A stretch of 64,000 nucleotides of DNA from Selenobaculum gibii (lineage in GTDB: Bacteria > Bacillota > Negativicutes > ICN-92133), in assembly GCF_030273445.1 (NCBI RefSeq), contig NZ_CP120678.1, positions 1,279,501 to 1,343,500 on the forward strand, given 5' to 3'. Positions 49,271 through 58,670 of the stretch are shown here, one piece after another. A program made the position numbers and the translations under genes. The notes below the pieces were generated by a model that was not told the origin of the DNA, did no database searches, and saw only the letters and a list, made by a program, of their open reading frames with translations. How positions within the stretch are numbered: position 1 is the first letter of the stretch; every line of letters starts with the position of its first letter.

Positions 49271-50041
49271 TTATTGATTCATTTTATTTTTCTCTAATAA
49301 GTAAATCACTTCTTCTAAAGTATTGGCAACTGTCTTGTACGCTAATTTTGGACGTGCAATCATAATAATTGGAATGTTTAGCTCAATTGCTGCACTGATT
49401 TTCGTATCAGTACCTCCAACCGCGCCGCTATCCTTTGTGATAATCACATCCGCTTGATATTTTTTATAGAGCTCTCGATTTAATGTCTGAGAAAAAGGCC
49501 CCTGCATTAAAATCAACTGATTTGGCATAAATCCCATAGAAAAGCACTCATGTAGTACAGTTTCATCGGGCAAAACTCTCGCCACTAAAAAATATTCTTT
49601 ATTTCCAAGTAGTTTAGCAAAATACTTTAAATTACGGCTTCCTATTGTTAAAAATATTCGTTTTCCTATAGCAGCAGCCAAGCTTACCGCTTCATCATAA
49701 TCAGTCACAATAGACATTTTATCATAACTTGGCAGGGCTGTTTTAGCCCGTTCATACCGAATATACGGGATATTCAATGTCTCACAAATAGCTAATGATG
49801 TTTTGGAAACATTCATTGCATATGGATGTGTTGCATCGATAACTGTTGTAATACTATGCGCAACAATAAAATCACGCATAGTTTTAGCATCTAATACTTG
49901 AGATTGTACTTTTATTTCTAGATTTTCATAGAGAAATTCACCGTATTTGCTAATTACAGAAGCAGTAATTGAAAATCCAAGTTGCTGTAAAGAAATTGCT
50001 AATTCACGTGCATCTTGAGTTCCTGCTAAGATTAAAATCAT
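49271..50041 (-). CDS. cbiJ: Cobalt-precorrin-6A reductase
   Basis: CbiJ reduces cobalt-precorrin-6A to 6B with NAD(P)H. The 256-residue protein begins MILILAGTQDARELAISL and has DATHPYA, IPYIRYERA and ITKDSGAVGGTDTKISAA, all family marks. The start overlaps the cbiH stop by four bases. Confidence 0.95.
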   Translation of the reverse strand: MILILAGTQDARELAISLQQLGFSITASVISKYGEFLYENLEIKVQSQVLDAKTMRDFIVAHSITTVIDATHPYAMNVSKTSLAICETLNIPYIRYERAKTALPSYDKMSIVTDYDEAVSLAAAIGKRIFLTIGSRNLKYFAKLLGNKEYFLVARVLPDETVLHECFSMGFMPNQLILMQGPFSQTLNRELYKKYQADVIITKDSGAVGGTDTKISAAIELNIPIIMIARPKLAYKTVANTLEEVIYLLEKNKMNQ

Positions 50042-50862
50042 AATTGATAACCTCTAGGTGTTATCATATATTGATCTTCTATGTACGTCTTGCTGTTCCC
50101 AATAATAACCAGGGAGAACATATCAATATGCTCTTGGGTAAAATGCTCTAAATCGGATAATATCGCCGCTTCTTCTTCGCGCGTTGCACTATGAACGATG
50201 CCAACTGGCGTTGTCGGTGCTTTATACTTTAACATAATTTCACGAATTTCTTGGATTTGATTTACGCGTTTAATACTTTTAGGATTGTATAAAGCAACGA
50301 CAAAATCACCTTGAGCAATCAATTCCGCTCGTTTTTTGATTAATTCCCACGGTGTAAGCAGATCACTTAAGCTGAGTACTGCAAAATCATGCATCAATGG
50401 AGCGCCTAAAATAGCTGCGGAAGCATTTACTGCACTTATTCCAGGAATAATTTTAACTTCTGGACGTAAGGATTTTTCTTGCTGCATGACGAGTTCCAAA
50501 ATCAAACCAGCCATGCCATAAATCCCAGAATCGCCGCTGGAAATTACAGCTACGTTTTCACCATTAACAGCTGCCTGAACAGCTAATTTACAGCGTTCAA
50601 TTTCTTGCATCATTGCAGTTCCAATTACTTTTTTTTCAGCTAATATTTTTTCAATTAACTTTATATACGTATTATAGCCTACGATCACATTCGCATCAGT
50701 TATTGCCGCTAGTGCTTTTGGTGTCATATGGTCAAAGGACCCCGGGCCGATGCCAACTACACTTATTCTTCCCAAGCGATTGCTATTGTTGTCTTTATTA
50801 GTTTCGTCTTTGGTAATACTATTTTTTTTGATTGACTGGCAATCATTGCTGCTGCTTCGCAT
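50038..50862 (-). CDS. cbiH: Cobalt-precorrin-3 C17-methyltransferase
   Basis: CbiH methylates C17 during ring contraction. The methyltransferase domain starts ISVVGIGPGSFDHMTPKA and has SSGDSGIYGMAG, PGISAVNASAA and FVVALYNPKS. The start is unclear. The ATG at 50862 has AGGAG ten bases upstream and adds a polar extension of about 30 residues, overlapping cbiG by 100 bases. A TTG at 50775 would begin right at the domain but lacks a Shine-Dalgarno. I list the ATG; the domain itself is certain. Confidence 0.93.
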   Translation of the reverse strand: MRSSSNDCQSIKKNSITKDETNKDNNSNRLGRISVVGIGPGSFDHMTPKALAAITDANVIVGYNTYIKLIEKILAEKKVIGTAMMQEIERCKLAVQAAVNGENVAVISSGDSGIYGMAGLILELVMQQEKSLRPEVKIIPGISAVNASAAILGAPLMHDFAVLSLSDLLTPWELIKKRAELIAQGDFVVALYNPKSIKRVNQIQEIREIMLKYKAPTTPVGIVHSATREEEAAILSDLEHFTQEHIDMFSLVIIGNSKTYIEDQYMITPRGYQL

Positions 50863-51812
50863 ACATTTCCAACTCCTATTCTTGACTGAACAAATGCTGA
50901 ACATTCAAGTTTATATTTATCAATTGCTTGCTTTAATTCATGATTAGAATAAAAATAAACTGGTTTATTTATCCTTTTGCAAACTGTTAACAATCCAGTT
51001 TCATCCTTTTTTACGATAGTACTTGCAAAACAACGAATTTGCTCTATCGTAATATCTGCTATTTTACAAGCCTGTGTAAGTGAAGAAAAAATTTCTTCCT
51101 CGGTTACTCCTTTTCGGCAACCAATCCCAATAACTACTTTACGTGGAGATAAAATCAATCCATCCGATAACGAAAAATCTTTCTTATCCGTTATCAACAC
51201 TTTTATTCCATCAGGTAAAGTTTTTTTGCTCATATCAATTGGAATTAAATTAAGCTGCTTTTCTTGTGCTTTTTTTAAATACAATGCAAAATTCTCCATC
51301 GTTTGATCGATAAAAAAAGGAACTGACGCTTGGTTAGCTATCGCTAAATTTACTTTTTTAAGCATAGTAAAAGAAGCTATCGTTAAATTCAAATCAACAG
51401 CAACCATATCAGCGGCGACTTTGTTATGCACATCTGTAGCAGTTGTAATCACCGGATCTGCCTGAACTGTTTTCGCGATTTCAATTGCCAAACGATTCGC
51501 TCCTCCAAGATGTCCGGATAATAAGCTAATGGAATGATTTCCCATTTCATCTAGTACAACAATCGCTGGATCCTTTTTTTTATGCACGATTAAGGGCGCT
51601 ATGATTCTCACAACAATTCCCGTTGCCATGATGAAGATAATGCCATCATACGCTTGAAAAATATCACTTACTAATCCCTTTAAGGAGTCAAACTCTACAC
51701 CGAACTCTTTTTTTGTGCCTTTTTTACAGAACATATCCGCGTTTTTTCCCCGGCTAATTTTTTCTGCTAGCTTTACTCCAGTACTCGTCAATGAAATAAC
51801 AGCTAATTTCAT
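50763..51812 (-). CDS. cbiG: Cobalt-precorrin-5A hydrolase
   Basis: CbiG opens the lactone ring of cobalt-precorrin-5A and releases acetaldehyde. The 349-residue protein has an N-terminal domain with FIMATGIVVRIIAPLI and SLLSGHLGGANRLA, and a C-terminal domain with VIGIGCRKGVTEEEI and SRIGVGNVCEAAAM. Full length. Overlaps cbiF by four bases. Confidence 0.96.
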   Translation of the reverse strand: MKLAVISLTSTGVKLAEKISRGKNADMFCKKGTKKEFGVEFDSLKGLVSDIFQAYDGIIFIMATGIVVRIIAPLIVHKKKDPAIVVLDEMGNHSISLLSGHLGGANRLAIEIAKTVQADPVITTATDVHNKVAADMVAVDLNLTIASFTMLKKVNLAIANQASVPFFIDQTMENFALYLKKAQEKQLNLIPIDMSKKTLPDGIKVLITDKKDFSLSDGLILSPRKVVIGIGCRKGVTEEEIFSSLTQACKIADITIEQIRCFASTIVKKDETGLLTVCKRINKPVYFYSNHELKQAIDKYKLECSAFVQSRIGVGNVCEAAAMIASQSKKIVLPKTKLIKTTIAIAWEE

Positions 51813-52564
51813 TTTGCATCTCTATACATATGGGCAAAATCAGGTGCATATAATCGTGATAGTTCATAATTGCTATCTAAACATTTGCTAACGACAATCA
51901 TCGCCGTTCGCGTAATATCTTCATCTTTAATTTTTTCAACAATTGTACTTAAAGTAGCACGAATAATTTTCTCCTCTGGCCAAGACGCCTTTTGCACAAT
52001 CGCAATTGGTGTATTCGCTTCATAACCGCCTTCAATTAAATCAGCAACAACTTGATCAAGCATATGTACACTTAAAAAGATACACATTGTCGCTTCATGT
52101 GCAGCCAAACTTTTTAATTTTTCTTTTTCAGGGACAGGTGTTCTTCCTTCATTTCTAGTAATAATCACCGTCTGTGAAACATTTGGCAATGTATATTCTT
52201 GTTTTAAAGCTGCTGCCGTTGCTAAAAATGAGCTAACACCCGGAATAACACAATATTCAATACCGCATTTGCTTAATGCATCCATTTGTTCTTGAATTGC
52301 GCCATAAATGCTAGGATCACCAGTGTGTAGCCGCACAACCATCTCATTGTTTTTCACGCTTTTTTTAATCACTTCGATGACTTCACCTAATGTCATTGAA
52401 GCACTATTATAAATTTTACAACCTTGTTTTGCAAAAGAAAGCAGTGCTGGATTTACCAGTGAACCAGCGTAAATAATAACGTCTGCTTCACTTAATAATC
52501 TTTGTCCTTTTACTGTAATGAGTTCAGGATCTCCAGGCCCTGCACCGATAATATATACTTGCAT
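51809..52564 (-). CDS. cbiF: Cobalt-precorrin-4 C11-methyltransferase
   Basis: CbiF methylates C11 using S-adenosylmethionine. The 251-residue protein has VYIIGAGPGDPELITVKG at the N terminus, IYAGSLVNPALL, LHTGDPSIYGAIQEQMD and PGVSSFLATAAAL. Full length, in the standard position between cbiT and cbiG. Confidence 0.97.
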   Translation of the reverse strand: MQVYIIGAGPGDPELITVKGQRLLSEADVIIYAGSLVNPALLSFAKQGCKIYNSASMTLGEVIEVIKKSVKNNEMVVRLHTGDPSIYGAIQEQMDALSKCGIEYCVIPGVSSFLATAAALKQEYTLPNVSQTVIITRNEGRTPVPEKEKLKSLAAHEATMCIFLSVHMLDQVVADLIEGGYEANTPIAIVQKASWPEEKIIRATLSTIVEKIKDEDITRTAMIVVSKCLDSNYELSRLYAPDFAHMYRDAK

Positions 52565-52569
52565 TGTTA

Positions 52570-53157
52570 TTACCTCCTATTTTTTAATTTTGTACAAGAA
52601 ATAATCGTAATTGGATTTTGTGCTTTTCCCATATGATATCTACCGATTGCATCAAATCGTGTAATTTGTGCAGAAAAGGCGTGATATGAATAATTTTCCA
52701 TTTCTTTTAAAAATTGTAACGCTTCATACATTGTTTCAATTGTAATTGCATTGATAATTAGACGTCCGCCAACTTTTAGTTTATCATCAATAAATGTTAA
52801 TATTTCTGACAATTTTCCGCCACTACCGCCGATAAAAGCTACATCACAACTTGGCAAATCTAAAAGGGCTGAAGGCGCTTCACCTAAAATCGCAGTAAGG
52901 TTCTTCGCCTTAAACTTAGCCGCATTTTGCTGAATTAAATCAATTCCCTCGTGATTGCGCTCAATCGCATATACATGACCGTTTAGTGCTGAAAGGGCAG
53001 CTTCAATAGATAAAGAACCAGTCCCAGCTCCAACATCCCAAATAATACTATCAGGATTAATTTGGGCCTTAGCAATTGTTAGAATACGAATTTCCTCTTT
53101 TGTCATTGGTGTTTTCCCACGAATAAATTCATGATCGGGAATTCCTAGATAATACAT
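52570..53157 (-). CDS. cbiT: Cobalt-precorrin-6B C15-methyltransferase (decarboxylating)
   Basis: CbiT methylates C15 and decarboxylates the C12 acetate. The protein of about 195 residues begins MYYLGIPDHEFIRGKTPMTKEE and has the S-adenosylmethionine site WDVGAGTGSLSIEAAL. The ATG at 53157 overlaps the cbiE stop by one base (TAATG). Kept separate from cbiE, unlike the fused CobL of the aerobic route. Confidence 0.96.
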   Translation of the reverse strand: MYYLGIPDHEFIRGKTPMTKEEIRILTIAKAQINPDSIIWDVGAGTGSLSIEAALSALNGHVYAIERNHEGIDLIQQNAAKFKAKNLTAILGEAPSALLDLPSCDVAFIGGSGGKLSEILTFIDDKLKVGGRLIINAITIETMYEALQFLKEMENYSYHAFSAQITRFDAIGRYHMGKAQNPITIISCTKLKNRR

Positions 53158-53777
53158 TATGCTATCACCACCACTATACAATTTTTATATTCGACGGTAG
53201 AAGCAGCTTCTTGCAATGTCATTGTCACAATAGATTCATTCTCATAAGATAAATGGGAACAAGCGTAAAGCTGCACATTTTGGGGCCAATCATTTTTTAA
53301 AAGAAGGCTAGCAATCGTAGCACTTGTATATTTTGAATCAGTTAAAAAACCAAGTTTGCGCCCTTTTGAATACTTAAGCCGAGCTAAATCAACCTCTCTC
53401 CCATGTAAACTAATTAAATCCGCATCATGCCAAGGGAGCGCCAATCTAGCAAAAGCAAGCTGCATAGAGCTTATTCCCGGAATAACCTCAATACAGGAAA
53501 ATCTTTTATTTAAAGCTGCTAGAAAGCTATAATACCCCGGATCACCTGAAACCATCACTACGACATCTTGGCTTTTTAAATTTTCCTCAATAAAAGCAAG
53601 TGCAGCTTCGATCTCACCTGTAATTGCATGAGTTAGCGCCATTTTATTTTGAAATGAGCTTAACGACCGCTTACTGCCAACTAAAACCTTTGCAAAATCA
53701 ATCGTTTTTTTTGCAATTGGTAATAAATAATCTTCTGATCCTGGGCCTATACCAACGACAATTATTTTATGTTCCAC
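53157..53777 (-). CDS. cbiE: Cobalt-precorrin-7 C5-methyltransferase
   Basis: CbiE methylates C5. The 206-residue protein has IIVVGIGPGSEDYLLP, VLVGSKRSL, VMVSGDPGYYSFL and PGISSMQLAFARLALPW. It starts at GTG and overlaps the cbiD end by 16 bases. Confidence 0.95.
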   Translation of the reverse strand: MEHKIIVVGIGPGSEDYLLPIAKKTIDFAKVLVGSKRSLSSFQNKMALTHAITGEIEAALAFIEENLKSQDVVVMVSGDPGYYSFLAALNKRFSCIEVIPGISSMQLAFARLALPWHDADLISLHGREVDLARLKYSKGRKLGFLTDSKYTSATIASLLLKNDWPQNVQLYACSHLSYENESIVTMTLQEAASTVEYKNCIVVVIA

Positions 53778-54868
53778 CCTAAAACTCCTCCGATTTTTTT
53801 TGCATTTTCATCTATTCCTAAAATTGTACCATCTAAACTGGTGATAACAGCGCCAATACAAATTTCATTATAAACGTAGCGCATTGCTCGATAACTAATT
53901 CTTTGTGCAATCAGATCATAAATTCCTTCAATATGATTTTCTTCTAAAATTTCAATTGCAGCTTCTGTCGTAGTCGTATTTAAAATATCTCTAACTACTC
54001 CTGTAGATGCTCCTAAAGAAGCTGCATACACCGCTAAAATTTCAAGACGAGCATCTGCAACTCTATTATGTGTATGAAAAATCCCACCGGCAACTTTAAT
54101 TAATTTTCCTAAATGACCAACAAATAAAATATTTTGAATCTTTCTTTCAGCTGCACTTTCCAGCATAAAGCCAATAAAATTACTAGTCTGTACTATTGCA
54201 TCTGCCCTTAACCCAAAATTGTCAATACAAGCATCATATCCTATTTTCCCAGGAACAAAAATTAAAGTATCTAGCCCTTTTGCTTTAGCAACATCAATTT
54301 GAGGTGCCAATGAATCTTTAAAAGCTTCCTCTGACATAGGTCTTACTATTCCAGAGGTGCCAATAATGGACAATCCTCCCTCAATACCTAAAATTGGATT
54401 TAATGTTTTTTTCGCTAACTCAACTCCACGAGGAATGATAATCGTAATTTCACAGCCATACTCTTCTTTTAATATTTCTTTTACTACATTGGTAATCATT
54501 TTTCTTGGTCCGGGATTCACCGCTGGTTGTCCTACTTTAGCAGCTAACCCTGGCCTAGTTACGATTCCTACTCCTGTTCCAGCTTTAATGATAATGTCTT
54601 TATGCTGAGCAGAGATGAGAACTTTAACTTCGATGATTATCCCATTTGTAATATCCGGATCATCACCAGAGTCCTTTCTAACAGCAGCAAATATTTCATT
54701 TTCGCTCTTTTTTTCCACATGTTCAATCGGAATCGAAAGTATTTCACCCGAAAGCGCTTGAATATTTACTGTGTTGAGATAGCTTCCTTTATGGGCTAGC
54801 AATGCTGCCTTCGTAGCTGCAGCCACACAGGTTCCTGTTGTAAACCCCGATTTTAAAAATTTTTTCAA
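53762..54868 (-). CDS. cbiD: Cobalt-precorrin-5B C1-methyltransferase
   Basis: CbiD methylates C1. The protein of about 368 residues has LKSGFTTGTCVAAATKAAL at its start and GTGVGIVTRPGLAAKVGQPAVNPGPRKMI in the middle, both diagnostic. The TTG at 54868 (LKKFLKSG) is the right start: GGGGG lies eight or nine bases upstream, and longer readings run into the riboswitch terminator. First gene of the cobalamin operon. Confidence 0.95.
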   Translation of the reverse strand: MKKFLKSGFTTGTCVAAATKAALLAHKGSYLNTVNIQALSGEILSIPIEHVEKKSENEIFAAVRKDSGDDPDITNGIIIEVKVLISAQHKDIIIKAGTGVGIVTRPGLAAKVGQPAVNPGPRKMITNVVKEILKEEYGCEITIIIPRGVELAKKTLNPILGIEGGLSIIGTSGIVRPMSEEAFKDSLAPQIDVAKAKGLDTLIFVPGKIGYDACIDNFGLRADAIVQTSNFIGFMLESAAERKIQNILFVGHLGKLIKVAGGIFHTHNRVADARLEILAVYAASLGASTGVVRDILNTTTTEAAIEILEENHIEGIYDLIAQRISYRAMRYVYNEICIGAVITSLDGTILGIDENAKKIGGVLGWNIK

Positions 54869-54896
54869 AAATAAAACCCCCTGCAAAGGCAGAGGG
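54866..54896 (-). terminator. Riboswitch terminator fused to the cbiD start
   Basis: On the minus strand CCCTCTGC pairs with GCAGGGGG around CTTT, then UUUUAUUUUUG. The last U-U-G is the cbiD start codon, and the G-run in the descending arm is its Shine-Dalgarno. One hairpin can therefore stop transcription and hide the ribosome site. Confidence 0.85.
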
Positions 54897-55015
54897 TAAA
54901 AAAACGCAAACAACCACATATTAAAAATAACAGTTGTAGAAGCTTAATTACCCACCTGCCCATCATCCGTAGGTCGCTTATAAACAAGGCTGTTTATAGT
55001 AACGGTGTGCGTTAA

Positions 55016-55165
55016 AACAGGTAGGTCTCCTGGCTAAAATCATCATATCTTTACGCCTTCCCAGCAATCGCCAGTGGCATAGGTAAAGATACTCATTAAT
55101 ACAGTGGCGGGACCGCGCCGGTATCACACCGGACTTCCCTTTTAAGCAATTAAGCACCTGTTTCC
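55016..55165 (-). promoter_or_regulatory. Cobalamin riboswitch
   Basis: The minus strand shows the conserved core in order: AAGGGAAGTCCGGTGTGAT, CGGCGCGGTCCCGCCACTGT, TGCCACTG, GGGAAGGCG and the B12 box AGCCAGGAGACC, closed by a CAGGT/ACCTG outer helix. It lies about 150 bases before cbiD and should shut off the cobalamin operon when adenosylcobalamin is abundant. Confidence 0.95.
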
Positions 55166-55227
55166 TTAGTCATTTATCTTCTCTTATTTCAATATCTATA
55201 GATAAAATCCTGCTATATAATAAAAAT

Positions 55228-56799
55228 TTACTTTATAAATCTAGTCTCTACTAGTATGAGTTTATTATCGATTTGGTTAATTATTGTAAGTTGATTTATC
55301 GTAGACTGTGGCAATCTATCATAATCGATATCTCTTAGAATAAAATAGGTTTTCTTATTCGTAAAAACTTTTTCTAAATCAGGAATAGATTTAGGAGAAA
55401 AAACTAGCTCATTGCCGTAAATTCCACTATAGAAAGAAATTCCTGGGCGAAGAAATTTAGAAATATAAACATCGCTAGTTCCATCATATTGCTCTAAAAA
55501 AACGTTACTTACATGCTGACTCGTAAAATCAGGTGCAATTTTCGGAAATAATAAATTTACTAACACAGCAGAAAAAATCATCATTCCTACTACCTGACTT
55601 TTAAAAGCTATCTCAATATTTCGTTTTAAAAGAAAGAAAATCGTTACTAAACACATCAGGATAATGGTAGAAGCTAAACTGATAAACCCAATTTCCGCTT
55701 GTGGCATTTCTTTTATCCCAATTGTACAGCCATAAACAAAAGTTGCCGATAAAAATAGTAAGCATCCAATCCAGCCCCAAGACCTTTTGGAACCAAAATA
55801 ATTTCTACCGGTTAACTTATCAAGATACCATCCCACCAACATTGCTAATGCTGGAAACATTGGCAGTATATACGATACAAGTTTTGTTTTTGATATAGAA
55901 AAAAACAATAAAATGATTACTGCCCATAGATTTAGAAATAATAAATGATCAAATTTTCCATAAGAATCGGAAAAAGATTTATAGATAGATTGAAAAAGCA
56001 AAGTTATCCAAGGGAAAAACCCAACTAATAATACTGGAAGATAATAATACCATAATAGTCCACTAGGATGCTCTGGCGATGTAAATCTCGTTATGTTATG
56101 AAAACCAAGAAAACTATCGATAAATGCACTTCCATGCAAACTATACATATAAATATACCATGGCAACGCAACCAAGCAAAAAATAATGCTTCCAGATAAA
56201 ATTTTCATTTCAGATAAAAGATGAAATTTTTTTAAGCATACTAAGTACAAAAATACAATTACACCAGGAAAAAATAAGCCTATGGGCCCTTTAGTTAAAA
56301 CTGCTAAGCCTGCAAAAATATAAAATGTATAATATTGTCTACTTAAAAATGCAAAGAGCGAAACCATTAAACAAAAATTTAATGTAATATCTGTAACAGC
56401 AGCTTTACCTAAATAAAAAAATTCAATACTTGTTACTAAAATTAAAGCACTATAGATTCCCACTTTATGATTAAATAATTTTTTACCATAAAAGTATATT
56501 GCAATAATACTAAGCAAAGATAAAAATGCTGATGGGAATCTTGCCGCAAAATCATTTATACCAAATACTTGATAACTCATCGCAACAAGCCAATAATACA
56601 TCGGTGGCTTATCATACCAATATTCACCGTAAATCTTTGGAGATAAAAAATCATTCGATAAAATCATTTCTTTAGGAGTTTCTGCATAGACCGGTTCATC
56701 AGGATCTAATAAAGGAAATCCAGATAAATTAGAAAATATAGTAATAGCAGCAATTATTATCATGATTCCAATTGAAATATTTTTATTTGTTGACATCAT
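55228..56799 (-). CDS. Family 39 (ArnT-like) lipid-linked sugar glycosyltransferase
   Basis: This 523-residue membrane protein has about 12 hydrophobic helices and the ArnT/PMT N-terminal pattern: FPLLDPDEPVYAETPKEM (acidic catalytic loop), SPKIYGEYWYDKPPMYYWLVAMSYQVFG and FAARFPSAFLSLLSI. Such enzymes move a sugar from a polyprenyl phosphate to lipid A or another envelope target on the outer face of the inner membrane. It is followed by a flippase-like gene and a ChbG/HpnK deacetylase, suggesting one glycolipid pathway. Substrate unknown. Confidence 0.88.
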   Translation of the reverse strand: MMSTNKNISIGIMIIIAAITIFSNLSGFPLLDPDEPVYAETPKEMILSNDFLSPKIYGEYWYDKPPMYYWLVAMSYQVFGINDFAARFPSAFLSLLSIIAIYFYGKKLFNHKVGIYSALILVTSIEFFYLGKAAVTDITLNFCLMVSLFAFLSRQYYTFYIFAGLAVLTKGPIGLFFPGVIVFLYLVCLKKFHLLSEMKILSGSIIFCLVALPWYIYMYSLHGSAFIDSFLGFHNITRFTSPEHPSGLLWYYYLPVLLVGFFPWITLLFQSIYKSFSDSYGKFDHLLFLNLWAVIILLFFSISKTKLVSYILPMFPALAMLVGWYLDKLTGRNYFGSKRSWGWIGCLLFLSATFVYGCTIGIKEMPQAEIGFISLASTIILMCLVTIFFLLKRNIEIAFKSQVVGMMIFSAVLVNLLFPKIAPDFTSQHVSNVFLEQYDGTSDVYISKFLRPGISFYSGIYGNELVFSPKSIPDLEKVFTNKKTYFILRDIDYDRLPQSTINQLTIINQIDNKLILVETRFIK

Positions 56800-56810
56800 A
56801 AACTCCTTTA

Positions 56811-57794
56811 TTATTTTAACTGTTTTGTTAAAAATTCTCGTCCAAAAACTTTAATTGTATAATAAAATCCAATAGAAAATGGCAAATATTCTGCAATCAT
56901 TCTCCAGGCAACAGCAATAATCCCTACAGTTCCTGATGGTAAAAATTCATTAAATAATAAAACAAATCCGCCTTCTGCAATGCCAGATCCCCCAGGAGTT
57001 GGTGCAAAATAAAGAAGAATATTGAGAAAAATCATTCTTCCCATAACGATTGCCCAATTTACATCGACTCCCATGCCTAAAAACAAAATAGGAACAACGC
57101 TATATAAAGCTAACAAACTTAAGCCCGATTCAACAAAAACCCTAAGCATACTTAATGGGGCACTTGATAGTAAAACGATAGCTCCTTTAATATCTCTATA
57201 AAAAGCGTATAACATACGCCTTTTTGCGTATTTTAAGCGTTTTGAAAATTTAATTACCAGATAATCTGTAAATTTATTTTTTAGCGCCCAAATGATGAAA
57301 AAAGTCCCTAAAACAATAAATATAGATATTCCAATTAATACATTCGTAGAAATCCAGGGTAACAAACTGTTATCAAAATAAAAAATGATAGGTAAACATA
57401 ATAATAAAAATAAAATAGATACGAGCGTACGTACAATAACAAAGACTGTAGCTTTTCCTGTTGGAATTCCTGCATTGCGTAAAAAAATTAATTGTGCAAC
57501 TGCTCCACCTGTTGCTCCAGGAGTTAATAAAGCTAAAAAATAATTCCCGAATATTACCTGAACAGCTTGCTGTAACGTAATATGTTCATTAGAAGCACGG
57601 ACTAAGTGCATTAATCGAGTTCCATCTAAAATCAATCCAATGATAACCAAAAAAATGGTTACAATAATTGACCAAGGTTGAAATTCTGTTAAATGACTTA
57701 ACGTATTTATATCTACTGTAAAGTAAATAACTCCACAAGAAATAATGCCTAAAAGTAAGATAAGAAATAAAAATCTCTTATAAATTTTATTCAT
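56811..57794 (-). CDS. Flippase-like / LPG synthase TM-domain family protein (UPF0104)
   Basis: A membrane protein of about 327 residues with about eight helices, of the lysylphosphatidylglycerol synthetase-TM/UPF0104 family (ALLTPGATGGAVAQLIFLRNAGIPTGKA and TPGGSGIAEGGFVLLF motifs). Members are found with glycosyltransferases and may help lipid transfer or flipping; the reaction is not established. The ATG at 57794 overlaps the deacetylase stop by eight bases. Confidence 0.85.
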   Translation of the reverse strand: MNKIYKRFLFLILLLGIISCGVIYFTVDINTLSHLTEFQPWSIIVTIFLVIIGLILDGTRLMHLVRASNEHITLQQAVQVIFGNYFLALLTPGATGGAVAQLIFLRNAGIPTGKATVFVIVRTLVSILFLLLCLPIIFYFDNSLLPWISTNVLIGISIFIVLGTFFIIWALKNKFTDYLVIKFSKRLKYAKRRMLYAFYRDIKGAIVLLSSAPLSMLRVFVESGLSLLALYSVVPILFLGMGVDVNWAIVMGRMIFLNILLYFAPTPGGSGIAEGGFVLLFNEFLPSGTVGIIAVAWRMIAEYLPFSIGFYYTIKVFGREFLTKQLK

Positions 57795-58638
57795 TCGCCA
57801 ACGCTCCAAACGAAACCAATTCAATTTTATTATGTCGTAATGAGTTTAATAAATTTTTATCAGTTAATGCGGATAATTCTTGATCCCAATGATATTGCCA
57901 ATCAAATAGTTTTCGCAATTCACCAGTATTATACCCTGGATGAACCATGATTTCATTTACTCCATTGGGTAATTGGGAAATAATTTGGGCCAATGTAGCC
58001 TCATTCATATTTCCTCCAGCCATCATTCCCCAAAAATAATCAGGTGAAACAATATTTGCTTTTTTTAGTTTTTTTCTAGCGATTTGCGCAAGAAAACTCA
58101 AGCCACATTTTCCGATATATCTACCAAATGAAAACTCATGAAAAAAAAGATAATCTTCAGCGGGAATTCTAATTGCTTTTATTTTAAACTCTTTTGCAAG
58201 CGCAATAACAACATCGATCATCCCAGGAAGAACATGTAAATGTTGATGACTATCTAAATGCGTAATAGGTATACCTGTAGATTTTACTTTAGCAATTTGT
58301 GCATAAAATTCCTGATAAATTTCCGCTAATCTAACTGTTCCACAAATATATTTTTTTATAAAAGCAGGATAAGCCGAAGCAAAATTCCCCTCAGCATCAA
58401 CTAAAGTAGAAATTTTTTTGGGCTCAAGGATAGGGCTTGCTGCAACTAATGTTAAATGTACTCCTACACCTACGCTATTTTCATTTGTATTAAGAAGATT
58501 TACTGCATGTTCAAATGCAGCGGCAACCGGCATAATCGATGTACTACTAATACATCCATGCATAGCCCCTTCCATTATTCCTTGGTTAATAAATTCGTGT
58601 AATCCATAATCATCTGCATTAATTATTAACTTTTTCAT
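57787..58638 (-). CDS. ChbG/HpnK family carbohydrate deacetylase (YdjC-like)
   Basis: A protein of about 283 residues of the YdjC fold: MKKLIINADDYGLHEFINQGI (metal-binding Asp pair), GVGVHLTLVA, THLDSHQHLHVLPGM (metal-binding His) and EIMVHPGYN. These enzymes deacetylate N-acetyl sugars. Next to a flippase-like gene and a family 39 transferase it resembles the HpnK-type glycolipid set. GAGGAG precedes the ATG at 58638. Substrate inferred only. Confidence 0.88.
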   Translation of the reverse strand: MKKLIINADDYGLHEFINQGIMEGAMHGCISSTSIMPVAAAFEHAVNLLNTNENSVGVGVHLTLVAASPILEPKKISTLVDAEGNFASAYPAFIKKYICGTVRLAEIYQEFYAQIAKVKSTGIPITHLDSHQHLHVLPGMIDVVIALAKEFKIKAIRIPAEDYLFFHEFSFGRYIGKCGLSFLAQIARKKLKKANIVSPDYFWGMMAGGNMNEATLAQIISQLPNGVNEIMVHPGYNTGELRKLFDWQYHWDQELSALTDKNLLNSLRHNKIELVSFGALANE

Positions 58639-58670
58639 TCTATACTCCTCATTAATCAATTACCTAAGTA

